Part shown: piece after piece, positions 47,436-60,600 of the stretch
Layout: each line of letters begins with the position of its first letter
How positions within the stretch are numbered: position 1 is the first letter of the stretch
Assembly (NCBI GenBank): GCA_963971285.1
Contig: OZ020248.1
Location: 25,223,764-25,287,763, forward strand
DNA from: Astropecten irregularis
Taxonomy: Eukaryota > Echinodermata > Asteroidea > Paxillosida > Astropectinidae
Reading direction: 5' to 3'
DNA: 64,000 bases
The notes under the pieces: model-generated
What the model saw: the letters and a program-made list of their open reading frames with translations, nothing else
What the model was told of the DNA's origin: nothing
Databases searched by the model: none
Position numbers and translations under genes: made by a program

Positions 47436-47725
47436 GGTAATATCATACTTTGGGTTTTTGTCAAAGAAATGCAGATTTATGGGCAAAAATATAAGGGAAG
47501 ATACAGTAACAGTCATCTGTGAAATTTTCAGTCACGTTCGATTCCCACTTTTTGAGGAAAAAATGAAAAACGCCCAAAGTATAAGTTCTTAAATCCTTTC
47601 ACTATTATTTTTTATCTTGAAAAGATCGAAATTGTTTTCAGTCTTTCCTGGATAAATACAGCAGTTCAGGTATAGATCAAGGTTACCGATGTGTTTCTAC
47701 CATCACCATCTTTATACCCTGTAAT
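47436..47725 (+). mobile_element. TTAA-flanked MITE, subfamily A, right end lost
   Basis: TTAA then GGTAATATCATACTTTGG. It continues through GCAGATTTATGGGCAAAAAT but stops at CCATCTTTATACCCTGTAA with no right TIR. Confidence 0.65.
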
Positions 47726-48224
47726 AACTCCCATCATTGAAAGAAAATATACAATTTTACATATTCATAAAGTAGCTTTTTAGCATCGAATTTTCGTCTA
47801 AAGACAATTATTTATTAGCTACAGTTGCAAGCAGTTTTCCTGTAAGTAACATTACATGACGTTAATCAACAGTGACGTAATTATTGCCAACAAAAGCATC
47901 CTGCACCAAAAAAGAAAGGTTTTTCTTATATCCTGAATCTTACCAAATGTTTTGCATTAAAAAAGAAACCTTTTTTTCATTCAATAAAAAGCATATAGCT
48001 ATGCCTACTCTTGTAATTTCCAAATTAGTGTTGGAAAAGGAATTATGATTTTATTGAATTCACTTGTTTATCATTGTTTGGTTCTAGAATCGTAAACTCG
48101 ACTCAATTTTTCTTATAAAGCATAGAGATTGGTTTTGATCTTACCCCAAGATCAAAACTGTATTCGGTCTTTGTTTTACTAATTTCTGGATAAATATACC
48201 AGTTCAGGCAGAAATATTTTAACG

Positions 48225-48480
48225 ACATGTGTCATTTTATTACAATGACATCAGAATGTCATTCTGTGACAATAAAGCTTTTTTAAAGAAATTCAAGTTC
48301 AGATGTCATATTATGACATTGAACTCAGACAGATGTCATTTGATGACGTTTAGACGTCAGTCAAGATGTCAAATCGATAATCATGACAATGAAATCAAAA
48401 TAGCTTTTTATGACACTGACAACTTAGATATACATGTACACAAGGACAAAGAACACGGAAAGATGTAACTTCATGACAGT
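48225..48480. repeat. TGTCAT/ATGACA palindrome cluster
   Basis: About 14 TGTCA or TGACA words in 250 bp, many arranged as short palindromes such as TGTCATATTATGACA, plus GATGACGTTTAGACGTCA. An ORF through it has no recognisable features. Confidence 0.6.
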
Positions 48481-48634
48481 CAACTCGGGAAGACACCAAA
48501 AAGCCACTGCCATCGTTTGCGTCAAAGAAATATTTGGAATCCAATATCTAACCTAATCTTGGGATCTTTTCCTCGGCATCCAGTCATGTCTCTGTAAATC
48601 AAATACCATCAAAGAACGAAGACTTCATCCAGCC

Positions 48635-51600
48635 TTACAGGAGCTCCTTAACAGGTCTGTCCTTGATATCCCCAAGGAAGAGGGTGCTGAAGATGTCGTC
48701 GAAGAACTCCTTCCGATGCCAGCAGGCTCTCTCGCAGTCGGGGAAATAGTTGCACTCCAGAAGTACCGGCTGCATGACTCTCCTCCCTTCAGAACCAAAT
48801 CGCAAAAAAAAAGGATTGCTGGGTTTTTGGGGTTACCTTTTTGTGAAGGAGGATTCTGGGTACCATGCAGCATGAGAACCAGACTATTTTGTTGCCCTGT
48901 GAAAAGAAGAAGACCTCTGATCTTTGATGTGTTAACTTGAAATGGCCCTGGTGCACGGACAACAGTCTCACCGACTCAACATTGACAATGTGACGGTGAT
49001 CCGTCTCAGACAGTAGACATGTGGCCCCGGACCATGGATAAGAAGAAGTGCCATCCGCTCTGTACCTGTATACCTGTGCTATCTATGTCACACTATAACA
49101 TGTGATCAAGGGCATAAATGGCCCCAGACCATGGATAAGAAGAAGTGCCATTCACTCTGTACCTGTATACCTGTGCTATCTATGTCACACTATAACATGT
49201 GATCAAGGGCATAAATGGCCCCGGACCATGGATAAGAAGAAGTGCCATCCGCTCTGTACCTGCATACCTGTGCTATCTATGTCACACTATAACATGTGAT
49301 CAAGGGCATGAATGGCCCCGTACCATGGATAAGAAGAAGTGCCATCCGCTCTGTACCTGTATACCTGTGCTATCTATGTCACACTATAACATGTGATCAA
49401 GGGCATGAATGGCCCCGTACCATGGATAAGAAGAAGTGCCATCCACTCTGTACCTGCATACCTGTGCTGTCTATGTCACACTATAACATGTGATCAAGGG
49501 CATAAATGGCCCCGTATCATGGATAAGAAGAAATGTCACCTGCTCTAAACCTGCATACCTGTGCTGTCTATGTCAAACTATAACATGTGATCAAGGGCAC
49601 AAATGGCCCCGTACCATGGATAACAAACAGAGCCACTCTCACTACCTACCTGTACTGTCATCAGTGTCCCATTTTAACATGAGATCCAGGGCATACATGG
49701 CCCTGGACCATGGGCAATGCGTGATGCCTCTCGGGGGCGGTTTGGCCACTGCGGCTTGGAAAAATTCCCGGATCATGTCGTGTATGCTGTCTTGCACCTC
49801 CTCCCAATCGTGGTCGGGATTCTGCCGGTTGAAGTGACCGGGGAACTCGTGCCACAGCATCTGAAGGAAAAGTACCAACCAAGTGCCAACTTTTATTAGA
49901 CTACGGCAAACCTGTTGGCTATATTAGTGTGGAAGCGAAACAAGATGACAACTTCTTGACAAACCATTCAAGCCTACTCGTAGCTGGCTGTGTGGTTGAC
50001 CCGCACCGGCGCAACAAAGGAAGTCTCGTACATAGCACACTTGAGTCAAGGCCTGGGCCCAATTTCGCAGAATCCGTTACGGCTTATTTTTGAGCTTACA
50101 GGCACTGCTATGCATGAGATCTATTTTATGAAATCAGTAAGCAAGACTTTTTGGTTAGCAAAGAATTTCTGGGCTAAACCGTGATCGTTTTCTGCTAACA
50201 GGCTGCCATATAATGCATGCTGCAAAAATTCCTTGCTTACCATTGCCAAAAAGAAAACTCTCCCGTGAAATACTGTACCCTAACCGTAAGCAAAATAAAA
50301 TCTGCTCCCGTAAGCGAAGAATTTTTGCTAACCGCGGTTATGGATTCCATTAAATTGGGCCAGGGGTAGTCCAATGCTTAGAGTTTTCAGTGATTCTGTA
50401 CCTGATAGAAGTTCTCTCCGGGCTCATCGCCGGCGTAATTCATGACGGTGAAATGCTGGTTATAATCGTCAAAGGTGTCCAAAGAAAACGGCCTGAAAAG
50501 ATGAAGGTGGACCAAATCATTACCAATAAGAAGATATAAAGGTACGGATCAACAATGCGATACTGAGGTGAGGGCTAGAGGACTTACTTATTTGCAAACC
50601 GTATCCAGAATATCTGATAGGCGTAAACCTTGAGCGGTTTGACGGAGGAGAGCATGACGATGTAACGCAGGTCAAACTTGACCTGTCCGATTCCATCGCG
50701 GACAAACAGGACAGGATCGGTCAGGTACTCGCACGCTACCTGCGGAGGCAAAAACATGCAAGCTGGTCAACATATAGGAGACAAATGAGGCATTACTGTT
50801 TAATAATAATAATAATAATAAAGCACTTATAAGGCGCACTTGATCTGAAAATACATTCAAAGGCGCCGGTCTAAGGTGGAAAACGAAAAACTCAATTGTG
50901 TGTTCACGATGAAAAAGCCATTGAGAAAAAGAATGTTTTGAGATACTGTTGAAAATGTTTGATGTCATGTTCTTGTCTTAGATGGTCAGGGAGTGTGTTC
51001 CATAAGCGGGGTGCAATGCTAGAGAAGGCTCTGTCTCCATAACTGGCCAGCCGAGTCCGAGGAACAATGAGGGTATTACTTGTTAACCTCAGACCCGCCC
51101 TAACAGAGCGGGGTTGCAGCATGTTCTTTAAATAAAGAGGGCCAGCGCCGTGGAGTGTCTTGAATGCTAGAAGGAGGATCTTGAACTGAATTCTGTATTT
51201 GATCGGTAACCAATGTAGCTTGTTGAGGATGGGAGTTATGTGATTTGATCTTTTGGAGCTTGTAAGAAGTAACCTGTTTAGGTTACAAGCAATTTTTAGA
51301 ATTACGTGGGCTGGCAGATGGGTTGGCTTTGATCTAGTTGGAAGGGGTTGGGGATGGTGTGAAGGCGTTTGAGGTGGTTGGGTGGGTGGTTGATGTGCAA
51401 GCCAGTTTGAATGGCCTGGGCAGGGAGGGGGGGTCGGGTGACTCAGATAAAATGAGTTAGTGGCAAAGTACAAATTGGTGGAAACAATTCCCGGTTGGTC
51501 AGAGAGCAACAAAGCTTTTACCTTTGGTATATCAGTTTCCGTCTGTCTAATGATTTGATTAAGGTCATCAGTCACCATGGTGTCCAGTCCACGGGCAAGG

Positions 51601-54600
51601 TTGAACGGCTTACAGATCCAGACATTTTTTCGTCCTCTGTGAGACAACAGAACAAAAACACATCCATGACCAGCGCATTCTTGACAATTATGACTCTGTC
51701 AAGTTAAGGCAAGAGCATTCAAGATTTCTAATCTAGCCATCCAGGTTTGACCAGAGAATGAACATGCACATGGTCTCCATATTCTAACCGAACACAGTTT
51801 TTTGAGTGGCGCCCTCTTTTGATTAAAAAAAGAAACTGCGGTGGTGCCCATCAGCCAAAATAATGACATAAAATTCATAAAATGCTTGCATTTTTTAGGA
51901 GGGCTTGACGCATTTCGATCCTAGCAGGATCTTTATCGACTTCAGGCTAAATGACAAATCACACAAAATTACATTTATCCCCAACCAAAAGAAATCACTT
52001 AATCATAAAGTAACGCTTACTCTTTCTGTCGACGCTGATAGTAGGACACAAAATGGGGAAGGTTGTTCCAGAGGTCAAAGGTGACCGGCAGCCATTTTGG
52101 ACCGCTCCAGTCTACAGATTGGACCAGAGAGCCGGCTCCTAATCGGGACGTGAGGGCCAGCATGTCCTTGGTCACGATGAGCCGCTCGCCCGGAAACTGA
52201 CTGACGTACTGATGAGTTTCATTGGACAGCTTCCTGTGGGGCCATCGTGGGGAAGACTAGTTAATTCCCACCCAATGAGGGCGCCCTTTGGACGCCATTT
52301 TTAATAATAATAATAATTCATTGAAAAGTGAACAAAGAAAAATTGACTGGAGCGGGATTCGAACTGGCGACCTCCTGAATACCGTACAGGCGCTCTACCA
52401 ACTGAGCCATCCAGCCCTATGTTGGTGGTGACCCCAATAGTCAACTATCCTTGTTCGTTTGGCAGTCAGAAGCCATGAAACCACGCACACACCGTCACAC
52501 CCCAGGGATCGTTTCAATGATACACGCAACAATGCTGCAACCTGGGAACAGTACATGGGGGATCACTCAAAGAGGATACGGCTTTTTAATTAATATATTA
52601 TGGTTATTTCACGAATATAATAATAATAATTATTATAATAAAGGGTATTTTAAATAGTGCCTTTAACAAGATCGAAGCACTGTACAAGGAAAGCAAACAA
52701 AGTAAATGAAGAGAGAGCAGCCGTTCAGGGCAACGAAGGCAGTGAAAAGAGGAAGGTTTTGAGAAGTTTCTTGAAAACTGAGATAGATGGAACTTCTCTG
52801 ATCAGGGGCCAATTTCATAGACCCGCTTAAGCATCAAAATTTGCTTAAGCACCAAAGACCTTGGTAAATAAACCTTGCTAAAAATAGAACTCTCCCTTGA
52901 AATACGCTAACCGTAAACAAAAAAAAGTCGTAAGCGAAGAATGTGTGTTATAGTAACGGAGTGCATGAAATAGGGCCCTGCTCATGCACTGTAGGTTTCA
53001 AACATCTTGTTTCAGTGTGAGGCACTAACCCTAACCCTACATAGCCATCAACTTGAGCAATGACTCAGTGCTTGAAAAAAGACTAGACTCCCACTGACCT
53101 GAAATCTCGGAAGGTGCGTTGGATGAACAGGATATCGGCGTCTTCCTCGGCGTCCACAAGCACAAACTGAGGATGCCTCAGATTGGCCAGTGTCTGCTGG
53201 TGATCGCTGAAGACCTTAAGCTGGCCGGAGATGTCTCGCAATACGGGGGATTCCCCTACCTCCGGAGGAGTGAGGTTACAGACCCGGTGCATGTAGTCCA
53301 AATCGGGCTCCGGCTGCTCGGTGCTGAGGTGAGTCAGGTCGCACGGCTGCCACGGCAACAGGTGAATCTGTCGCATCACTGAGTTCTGGTGTGGGAAGGC
53401 GTAGTCTACCGTCACGTCATCTACAATGGAGTGGTACAAGAAGAAGATGACAGAATCAATTTATGGGAATATGTAGCATGTTCAGTTCATCATGTCACCT
53501 CTACACTAATTGATTGGCTTTTCATCCATAAAAACAGGTGCTTTCAAGACACAGTGCCATATATGAACGCATATCTGGTGCCTTGTGGAGACAAAAAGAA
53601 TGCATACAGTATGTCTCCCTAGGGAAATTCTAAAGGGGTATAGGTCTCCAAAAGGTCTTCACAAAACTGATACATGTATTTGGAATTACTTAACTCAACA
53701 AGGAGGAATTTACAAGGTATAGTATCTGTTGCCAACAGAAGTATTTTATATAAGGCACGTTCACTGGAAATTTCAACCCAGGAAAGTGATTCTGGTTCAA
53801 ATGGGAGTGATTTCAATTCTGCTCTTCGGAGAGTCTTCATTAGCACACAAGAACAAAGCCATGTCTCCACAAGGGTACAAGTTCTGGTATTATGTACAAT
53901 GCTTAATAGAGTACCTGGTTTTCTTTCAATTTTCCTGTACGACATTTGAACGACTTTAACGCTTAAATTCCAAGCTTACAAACAGCAGCTTCAAACAGGT
54001 GGTGACATCCATCTTAACACTTTTATTTGTCACTCCAAACATTTCAACATTCCAATTATGAATATGCTTCATAAAATTTGATGATTTCCCTTTGTTCCTG
54101 ACTGAAAGATTTGTCAAATGACGTGAATTTACCTCCATATTCCAAATCTCTGATCGGCAACAGAAGAGAATAGGCGATCTTGTGAGGAACGTAGAAAAAA
54201 GGCACCATCCTACAGCTTGGTGTGTCAGCGTGGCGGATTTTGGCTCCAAACTCGTCCACTATGTACCAGACTGGTTGCCTCTCTTCAGGAATAAGACCCT
54301 TGGATGAATTTAGGAATCAAAATAAAGTACAATGACAGATATGGAATGAAACCAAGTAATATTCAGAGATCTAGTAAATTGTTTTCCTCAATAATGGATA
54401 TGATTCATCCCGCTGACCCCAGCTAGATCGGTGGCCTAGCGGTATGGCATCTGCACTAGTAAGCAGGAGGTTGTGGGTTCGAATCCCACCCGAGCTGGCG
54501 CATGATTTTGTTCATGTGTACACAAAGCACTGAGTATGCAGTGCTCATCCACGTCGGTGAAGGGCAAGCCTATTTTGCATAATAGACACATTAACTAGAG

Positions 54601-57600
54601 AGATTCGAACCAGCATCCTAAATTCCGCTCCAGTCAATTGTTCAGTCTCTGGGTCACTAGAATGGTGAGTAGACCTAGAGTCCGTAAACCAGTGAGCAGC
54701 CTTACAAGTCATTGGGATCAGAAAATTCTTTTGCCATCGGTCGCTTCTTCCAAAGTCTAAATCTCTGAAACAAATGCCTACCCTGTATTTCTATGAACTC
54801 TTATAAAATGGAAATTAGTTTGGCCTAACAGAAGGAATCACATTATTTGGGATTCTCGAACGAATGGGAGACACACGTTTTGTCAAGTGGAATGAGAAAA
54901 CCCAGCCTCCTGACTCTAAGTGCCCTCTTCACTCCAAATTATTTCACAAAGCTCTCTAAGAATGCTTGTACCTGGGTATTGACGCTGTACGTCCGGCTAA
55001 ACTTCCAGGATTCTCGGAGCACTCTGTCGACGCACTGCTCCTGTCCTTCGTCATCAGATGGACTGAGCTCCATCAGGGTCATCATACGCTGCAGCAAGCC
55101 TGGCACCTGCAGGAGTTGCTTCCGAGCCTCGGCAAAGCGATACGTCCAACTGTGATCGATGAGGTAGATACTGCACGGACAGGGAAGAAGAGGAAAAACA
55201 GCAAACCAATTGACATCTACCGGATGATCAGCTGTCACATGTTGACAGACCACAAGCAGTTCCATGCAAATGGGCTCCTACTACTGCTATGTTGGGACGG
55301 CCGGAGCGACATCGCAAGCCAAACCTCGAATCATTGCCTTCCAGACATCCCGATCCAGCATGCAGGAGCGCAGCTCTTCTATAATGATGAGGCCTGTATC
55401 TCTCTGGAGCCGGTCCACGAACTCAGCCCCGGTGAAGCTCTTCGATCCTTGCACCAAGGAAGCAGAAGGGAGCTCGTGTCAGGCATAGACCCCTGGATCG
55501 CTGATACCTGAAACATTCAACAAAGCTTGGCATGCAGAGTAAGTTCGGCGTCAGGACTTTCCTACCTGTCCTCACACTCAGCCTGCAGACCGTCTTCATG
55601 GCTCACGACTACTTTCAGTTTGGCCGTCCCTGCTTCGTCCGTCTTCTCCCCTGTGCTCTCCGCCTCCTCCTTGCTCCTCCCACTATCATCTTCTTCACTT
55701 CCTTCATCCTCCTTAACACCGTCATCATCTTCACTCATGTAGGTGAGCATAAATTTCTCCCCTGCATCAAAGATCTGTATTAAGAATTATCAAATTATAA
55801 GATTTCTAAGGCTTGCTAAGCTGTGTAATGGTCTGATAGAAATAACAAAGAACTTAGAAAAAAAATATAACGGGGATTGTGAAAGCAGGATCCCCAAAAC
55901 ACATTGATCATTTTAGCTCTTAAAAAGCTTCTACTCCTAAAAAATTATATTGTTGACTTTCAGCAAATGTTCCTGGGTCCTTAAAAGCCTACATTGAAGA
56001 AATGAGAAAAGTGAGATTTTCAGGGTTTTTTGACCTACAATTAGGCCTATACACTTTGAATGCAGCAGTAGGCCCTAGCCATTTTTCTCAGTTATCTCGC
56101 CCTCTGTCGGTCCCATAGGTTTGTGCACAAGTGATGGCCGTCAGTGGAGTTATTTCCTAACTTAGTACAACCATGGAGGTAGAACTTGGAAACAAAGAGA
56201 AACAAGATCAAAAATAGAAAGGCGTTCCTTGACATTACTCCATTCTGCTTAGCTGGTACCCGGCTTTCACAGCTAACAAAATCACCTAAGGCAAAATACG
56301 ACTCTTCATGAACTGAAGTTCATCTGGTTTTAATTAATTAGTCAATAATAAACCTTTTCGACGTTCGCAATGCATTCTGGGTTTGGATGGCAAACATTGC
56401 CTTAGAATTAGCGCACAAGTCAATGGCGATTCACGTAAGTTCGTGACTTCTTTGGACTTTTTCTCGAAAACTAAATGGAGTTGAGCAATGAAACTTAACC
56501 AGAATTTCCGTCTCTATACAAGCAACAAAATGTGTTTTTGGTGGCAACATTGAGTGTTCAGTTTGGGAGAAATCAGTGTTTATTCTCTAGATGACTGGAT
56601 GACAGTCTCGGCGCGCGATGTAGGCCTATGCATTGTTGCCTGCTTGGTTTTGTTTACATTCTTGATAGGCTGCAGTCTAAACTTCGGTGGTCTATAATAT
56701 GAAATGTTTCACAGGTTTCTTTGTTGATTTTCTTGATCTCTTCTTTAATGTTCTTCTTGAAAATAATTGGCATAAGTGTTGTTGTTTATTTGACATGTTT
56801 AGCTAGTGAACAAAATTGTGGATTGATGACAAGACAACTTTTATAATTCCTAGTCCAGTTTTGCAACAGGTAAAACCAGATTCTCTTAATTTTTATGTTC
56901 CATGTTGATTTTTTTATAGTTTTTTTGACACTTTCATTTTCTTTTTAAAATGAAAAGTGGTTATTAGATTGTTATTGTTGATTTTTATATTGTTCATTTG
57001 TTGCATGGTGTTATTTTTTCCATATTTGCATGCATGTGTGTTATTTCATTTTTATCTTTTTCCAATGTGCAATTTATTTCTTGGCTAATCAAAATTGGAC
57101 ACTAAAGAATGGAATTCCTCCAATCTTTTTTGTTGTTCAATTTTAAAAGTTGCCATTTTATTCCTGAATTATTTTATACTCATCGCTGTTGTTGTTATAT
57201 ACTAATAGTAATACCTATTTTGCTGTTACAGAGAAAAAACATACATGTGTTGCATGAAGTTTTTCCCCCAAGAGTAAGACTACTATTCCATGTAACAATA
57301 AGCAGTATCGGCTACTGCTGGAAGACTCATCAATTATGTAAAGTGTTCTATACAATTTTGAAATGCTGTAATGTTTGTTAAAATACTATACCTTTGGTAC
57401 TAACTAACATCTGTTAAAACACCACCCTGTTCATGAAATTACTTCTTTAATTGAATTTTTCTGTCAATTCTGTTTGTTTGATATAGCTTTAATTTTTTTT
57501 CTGATAGCAAAATGCAATATGTCAATGCTTATTTTAGTATGTAAGGTAGGAAAGTATGGGGTCAATAATGAGACAATAGAGGATTGTGTTTTCATTGCAG

Positions 57601-60600
57601 CACTTCTGTTTTTAATGCGCAATGGAAGAGTTCATACAATGGACATCTGGAGAGCTGAAGGTTTACTTGCAGCAGCGTGGGCTCTCCATTTCAGGCACGA
57701 AGTTGGATCTGGCTGCTCGAGCCCTAGTTGCATCTGAACAACAGACACCAATCACTTTGACGAATGAAGCTCTGGCAAAACAGCTAAAAGCTGACTATAA
57801 AGAATTGCTTAGGACATACAAATTAGATGATCCCGATGAAGTAACATCATGGGAAGATGACATGTCAAAATGGCCTGCAGTTCATACTGGAAATATTTTT
57901 CAATATATTTTGGAGAACAAAGCCTTCGACACAAAGTATATTGGCCAGTACAAGGCACAAAAAGCCTATTCTTATTTCAAAAGTGGGTTTGTGGGACAAA
58001 TACAATGTCATGAAGTAAGCTCTGTAGATACTCAAGAGCAAAGAATTATACTAAGAGCTGAAGTGTTGCCCTCTCAAAAAATGAAGGATCCACCAAGAAA
58101 GGTGTGGATACTTACTAAGAAATCAGGTGAAATATTGTGTGCATACTGCAGTTGCACAGCTGGCTTGTGCAGATGTTGCAACCATGTTATAGCAGCACTC
58201 TATAAGGTTGAGCATGCTGTGTCACACGACTTAACTCAGAGTTCTTGCACAAGCATTCCCTGTCAGTGGAACAAACCATCAGTCTCGGCAATAACCCCAA
58301 TGGCAATCAAGGACATAAACTTTGAAAAACATTCAAAACTGAATCCCAACCCAAAAAAATCATTGAAAAGGAGGGTGTATGACCCTAGACCTGTTAGTAA
58401 AAGAACCGTCACTGATAATGCTAAACAAGAACTGCTGAAAGAGTTGAAAAGGGTTTGTCCTGGAGCTGGTGTTCACCAAACTTTCAAGCCATTGCCAGAA
58501 GATGATTTGCCTCCTCCTCTTGATGTCGTTGGAATAACTGTAAAAGAAAGAGACCCCAAACCTACAGACAAAGAACTACTGTTGTCTTTTTTTAATGCAA
58601 TTTCTTTCAACGACAGTCAGTTGGCAGAAATCGAAAAGGCAACCAAAAACCAATCACAGTCATTTCAGTGGAAATCACAAAGGCGAGGGCGAATTACTTC
58701 ATCAAGATTTCATGAGACTTATACTAAAGTTAATTCTTTGAATGCGGCCAAAGGACAAATAAAGCCCAAGACAACATCTTTTCTTGCAGATTTGCTAAAT
58801 CCATCAAGTCTGGACCACATCGATGCCATTAAATATGGCAAAAAACATGAAGATGATGCACGAAAGGCATTTGCAAGTGTAGAAGTAACAAAACATGTAA
58901 ACGGGAAACTTGGTCTGAGTGGTTTAGTTGTCTCAAAAAGCCATCCATTTCTAGGTGCATCTCCGGATAATGTACTCACTTGTAAATGTTGTGGTAAAGT
59001 GGCAGTAGAATACAAATGCCCCTATCTCTTGAAGAAGAAGGAATTATCAGTACAAGATGGTCATGCATTCCTGGACTTTCTCGTGCATCATGAAGGTAAA
59101 TTGCATATTAATAAAAAACACAGGTATTACACGCAGGTAATTGGCCAGATGGCACTTCTTGGATGCAACAAAGCTTACTTTGTGGTGTGGAGTGAAACTG
59201 GTCAAATTTTAATTGACACTGTGAACTTTGACAAAGAGTACTGGGAACGTGTCCTCAGAAATTTAGTGCTCTTCTACAAAATGTATTATGCACCACTACT
59301 ATTAGGCATTACTCAAATTTACACTTGTCCTAGTTGTGATAAGCCATGTCTGAATGAGAATGAAATTAAACCCAGTGAGGCTGATGAACAGAACAGTGTA
59401 TGTTGCTCCTCCTGTAACCTCTGGTACCACTGGAAATGTGTGTCATTTGATAAGACTAATGTTCAGAGGGATTGGGTATGTCATGGATGCATTGAGGTAA
59501 TATAGGGATCAATCAGTAACCACACCATAAAACAGAAAACATCCTTTCAGTTAACCATCTGCAGTTTTGATTACTTTTAAAACTCTCCAGAATAAAGGAA
59601 ATTTTCAATACTCAAGTGCACTTTATTGTGAGAACCGAGAAATCCTCCGGTTGAAAAAAATTATTATTTCTAGGCTGCTTATCAACAAGTTTTCAAAATT
59701 TAGGACACATGTAAAGGTGCATATGTAAGATTACATTATCCATGTGTAATAAGATTTTTGTTTTCCAGTTAACATCTCCCTTCCCCATACATAGCTGCCA
59801 ACTATTACAGAAAATAAAGTAATTATCTTGGCGCCAACAATAATTCTTGAAATATGAATTTCAAAAAGGTCCACTGAAAACCTCACAATGAGGACCAACT
59901 GTCCCTGGACAAGCCAAATTGATAATAGCTTTCAGAATGAATACTACTGTTATCCACATGTGCTCAAAATCTGGGCAGATTCAAAACTTCTAACATCAGT
60001 AAAAATACACACATTTCCTTTGCAGCCTGATAAAATGTATCATGTTGCATGTAACACCTGTTTGTGACCAATTACAGTTTTGAAATGTTGGCACAGCTAT
60101 GTTTTCCCATACTTATATTAATGTATTAACAAAATCTTTGTAGAGTTATATAAAAGTAATATATAACTATATTTATTTAGAACTTATTTATAAACAAAAT
60201 ACTTATTTATGCATTACATTGTTTGGCTATTAAAAGAAACAGACCTGTTTGCCATCAACTTGTTACATATTATGTCTTACAGAAGTGCATATCATTAACT
60301 GAAGATGGTAAAGTGAACTGGATACTCCGAATTTGACACTCAAAACATTTGAATCTTTAATCTATCAACGGATCATCCAAATTAGTGAGAACAGCAGCTA
60401 CGGTTAGAATGTCGTCCAGGCTTTGCATAAGAGTAATTGGAATTTCAAACTTGAGTAGTCTAAATTTTTTTATTCTAGCAATTGCTTTCTCCACAAATAT
60501 CCGCAAGTTAGCGATTCTAGATGTTTTTTGTACTGATGCTCGAGACATTTGTAATTCAGAATGACAAGATGGAGGAATGAATAAGGCACACTGGTAAAAT

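Larger units (their letters stand above)
46576..48634. other. Spacer between sulfotransferase gene 3 and TTLL12
   Basis: Convergent 3' flanks. Contains the end of the segmental duplication, MITE pieces (47436-47725 subfamily A; 48120-48225 subfamily B arm) and a TGTCA-rich tract. No exon is supported. Confidence 0.6.

Noticed and set aside
49102..49837. Series of similar + strand ORFs starting MIKGINGP
   Set aside because: Shadows of the 97-bp minisatellite and of TTLL12 exon 10 on the opposite strand.
50904..51647. 247-codon minus ORF as a host gene
   Set aside because: The N-terminal part is TTLL12 exon 7 read into its intron, and the C-terminal part is a LINE reverse transcriptase end.
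57109..57381. Matching ORFs MEFLQSFLLF at 57109 (+) and 62492 (-)
   Set aside because: They lie in the transposon TIR, appear on both ends because of the inverted repeat, and show no domain.
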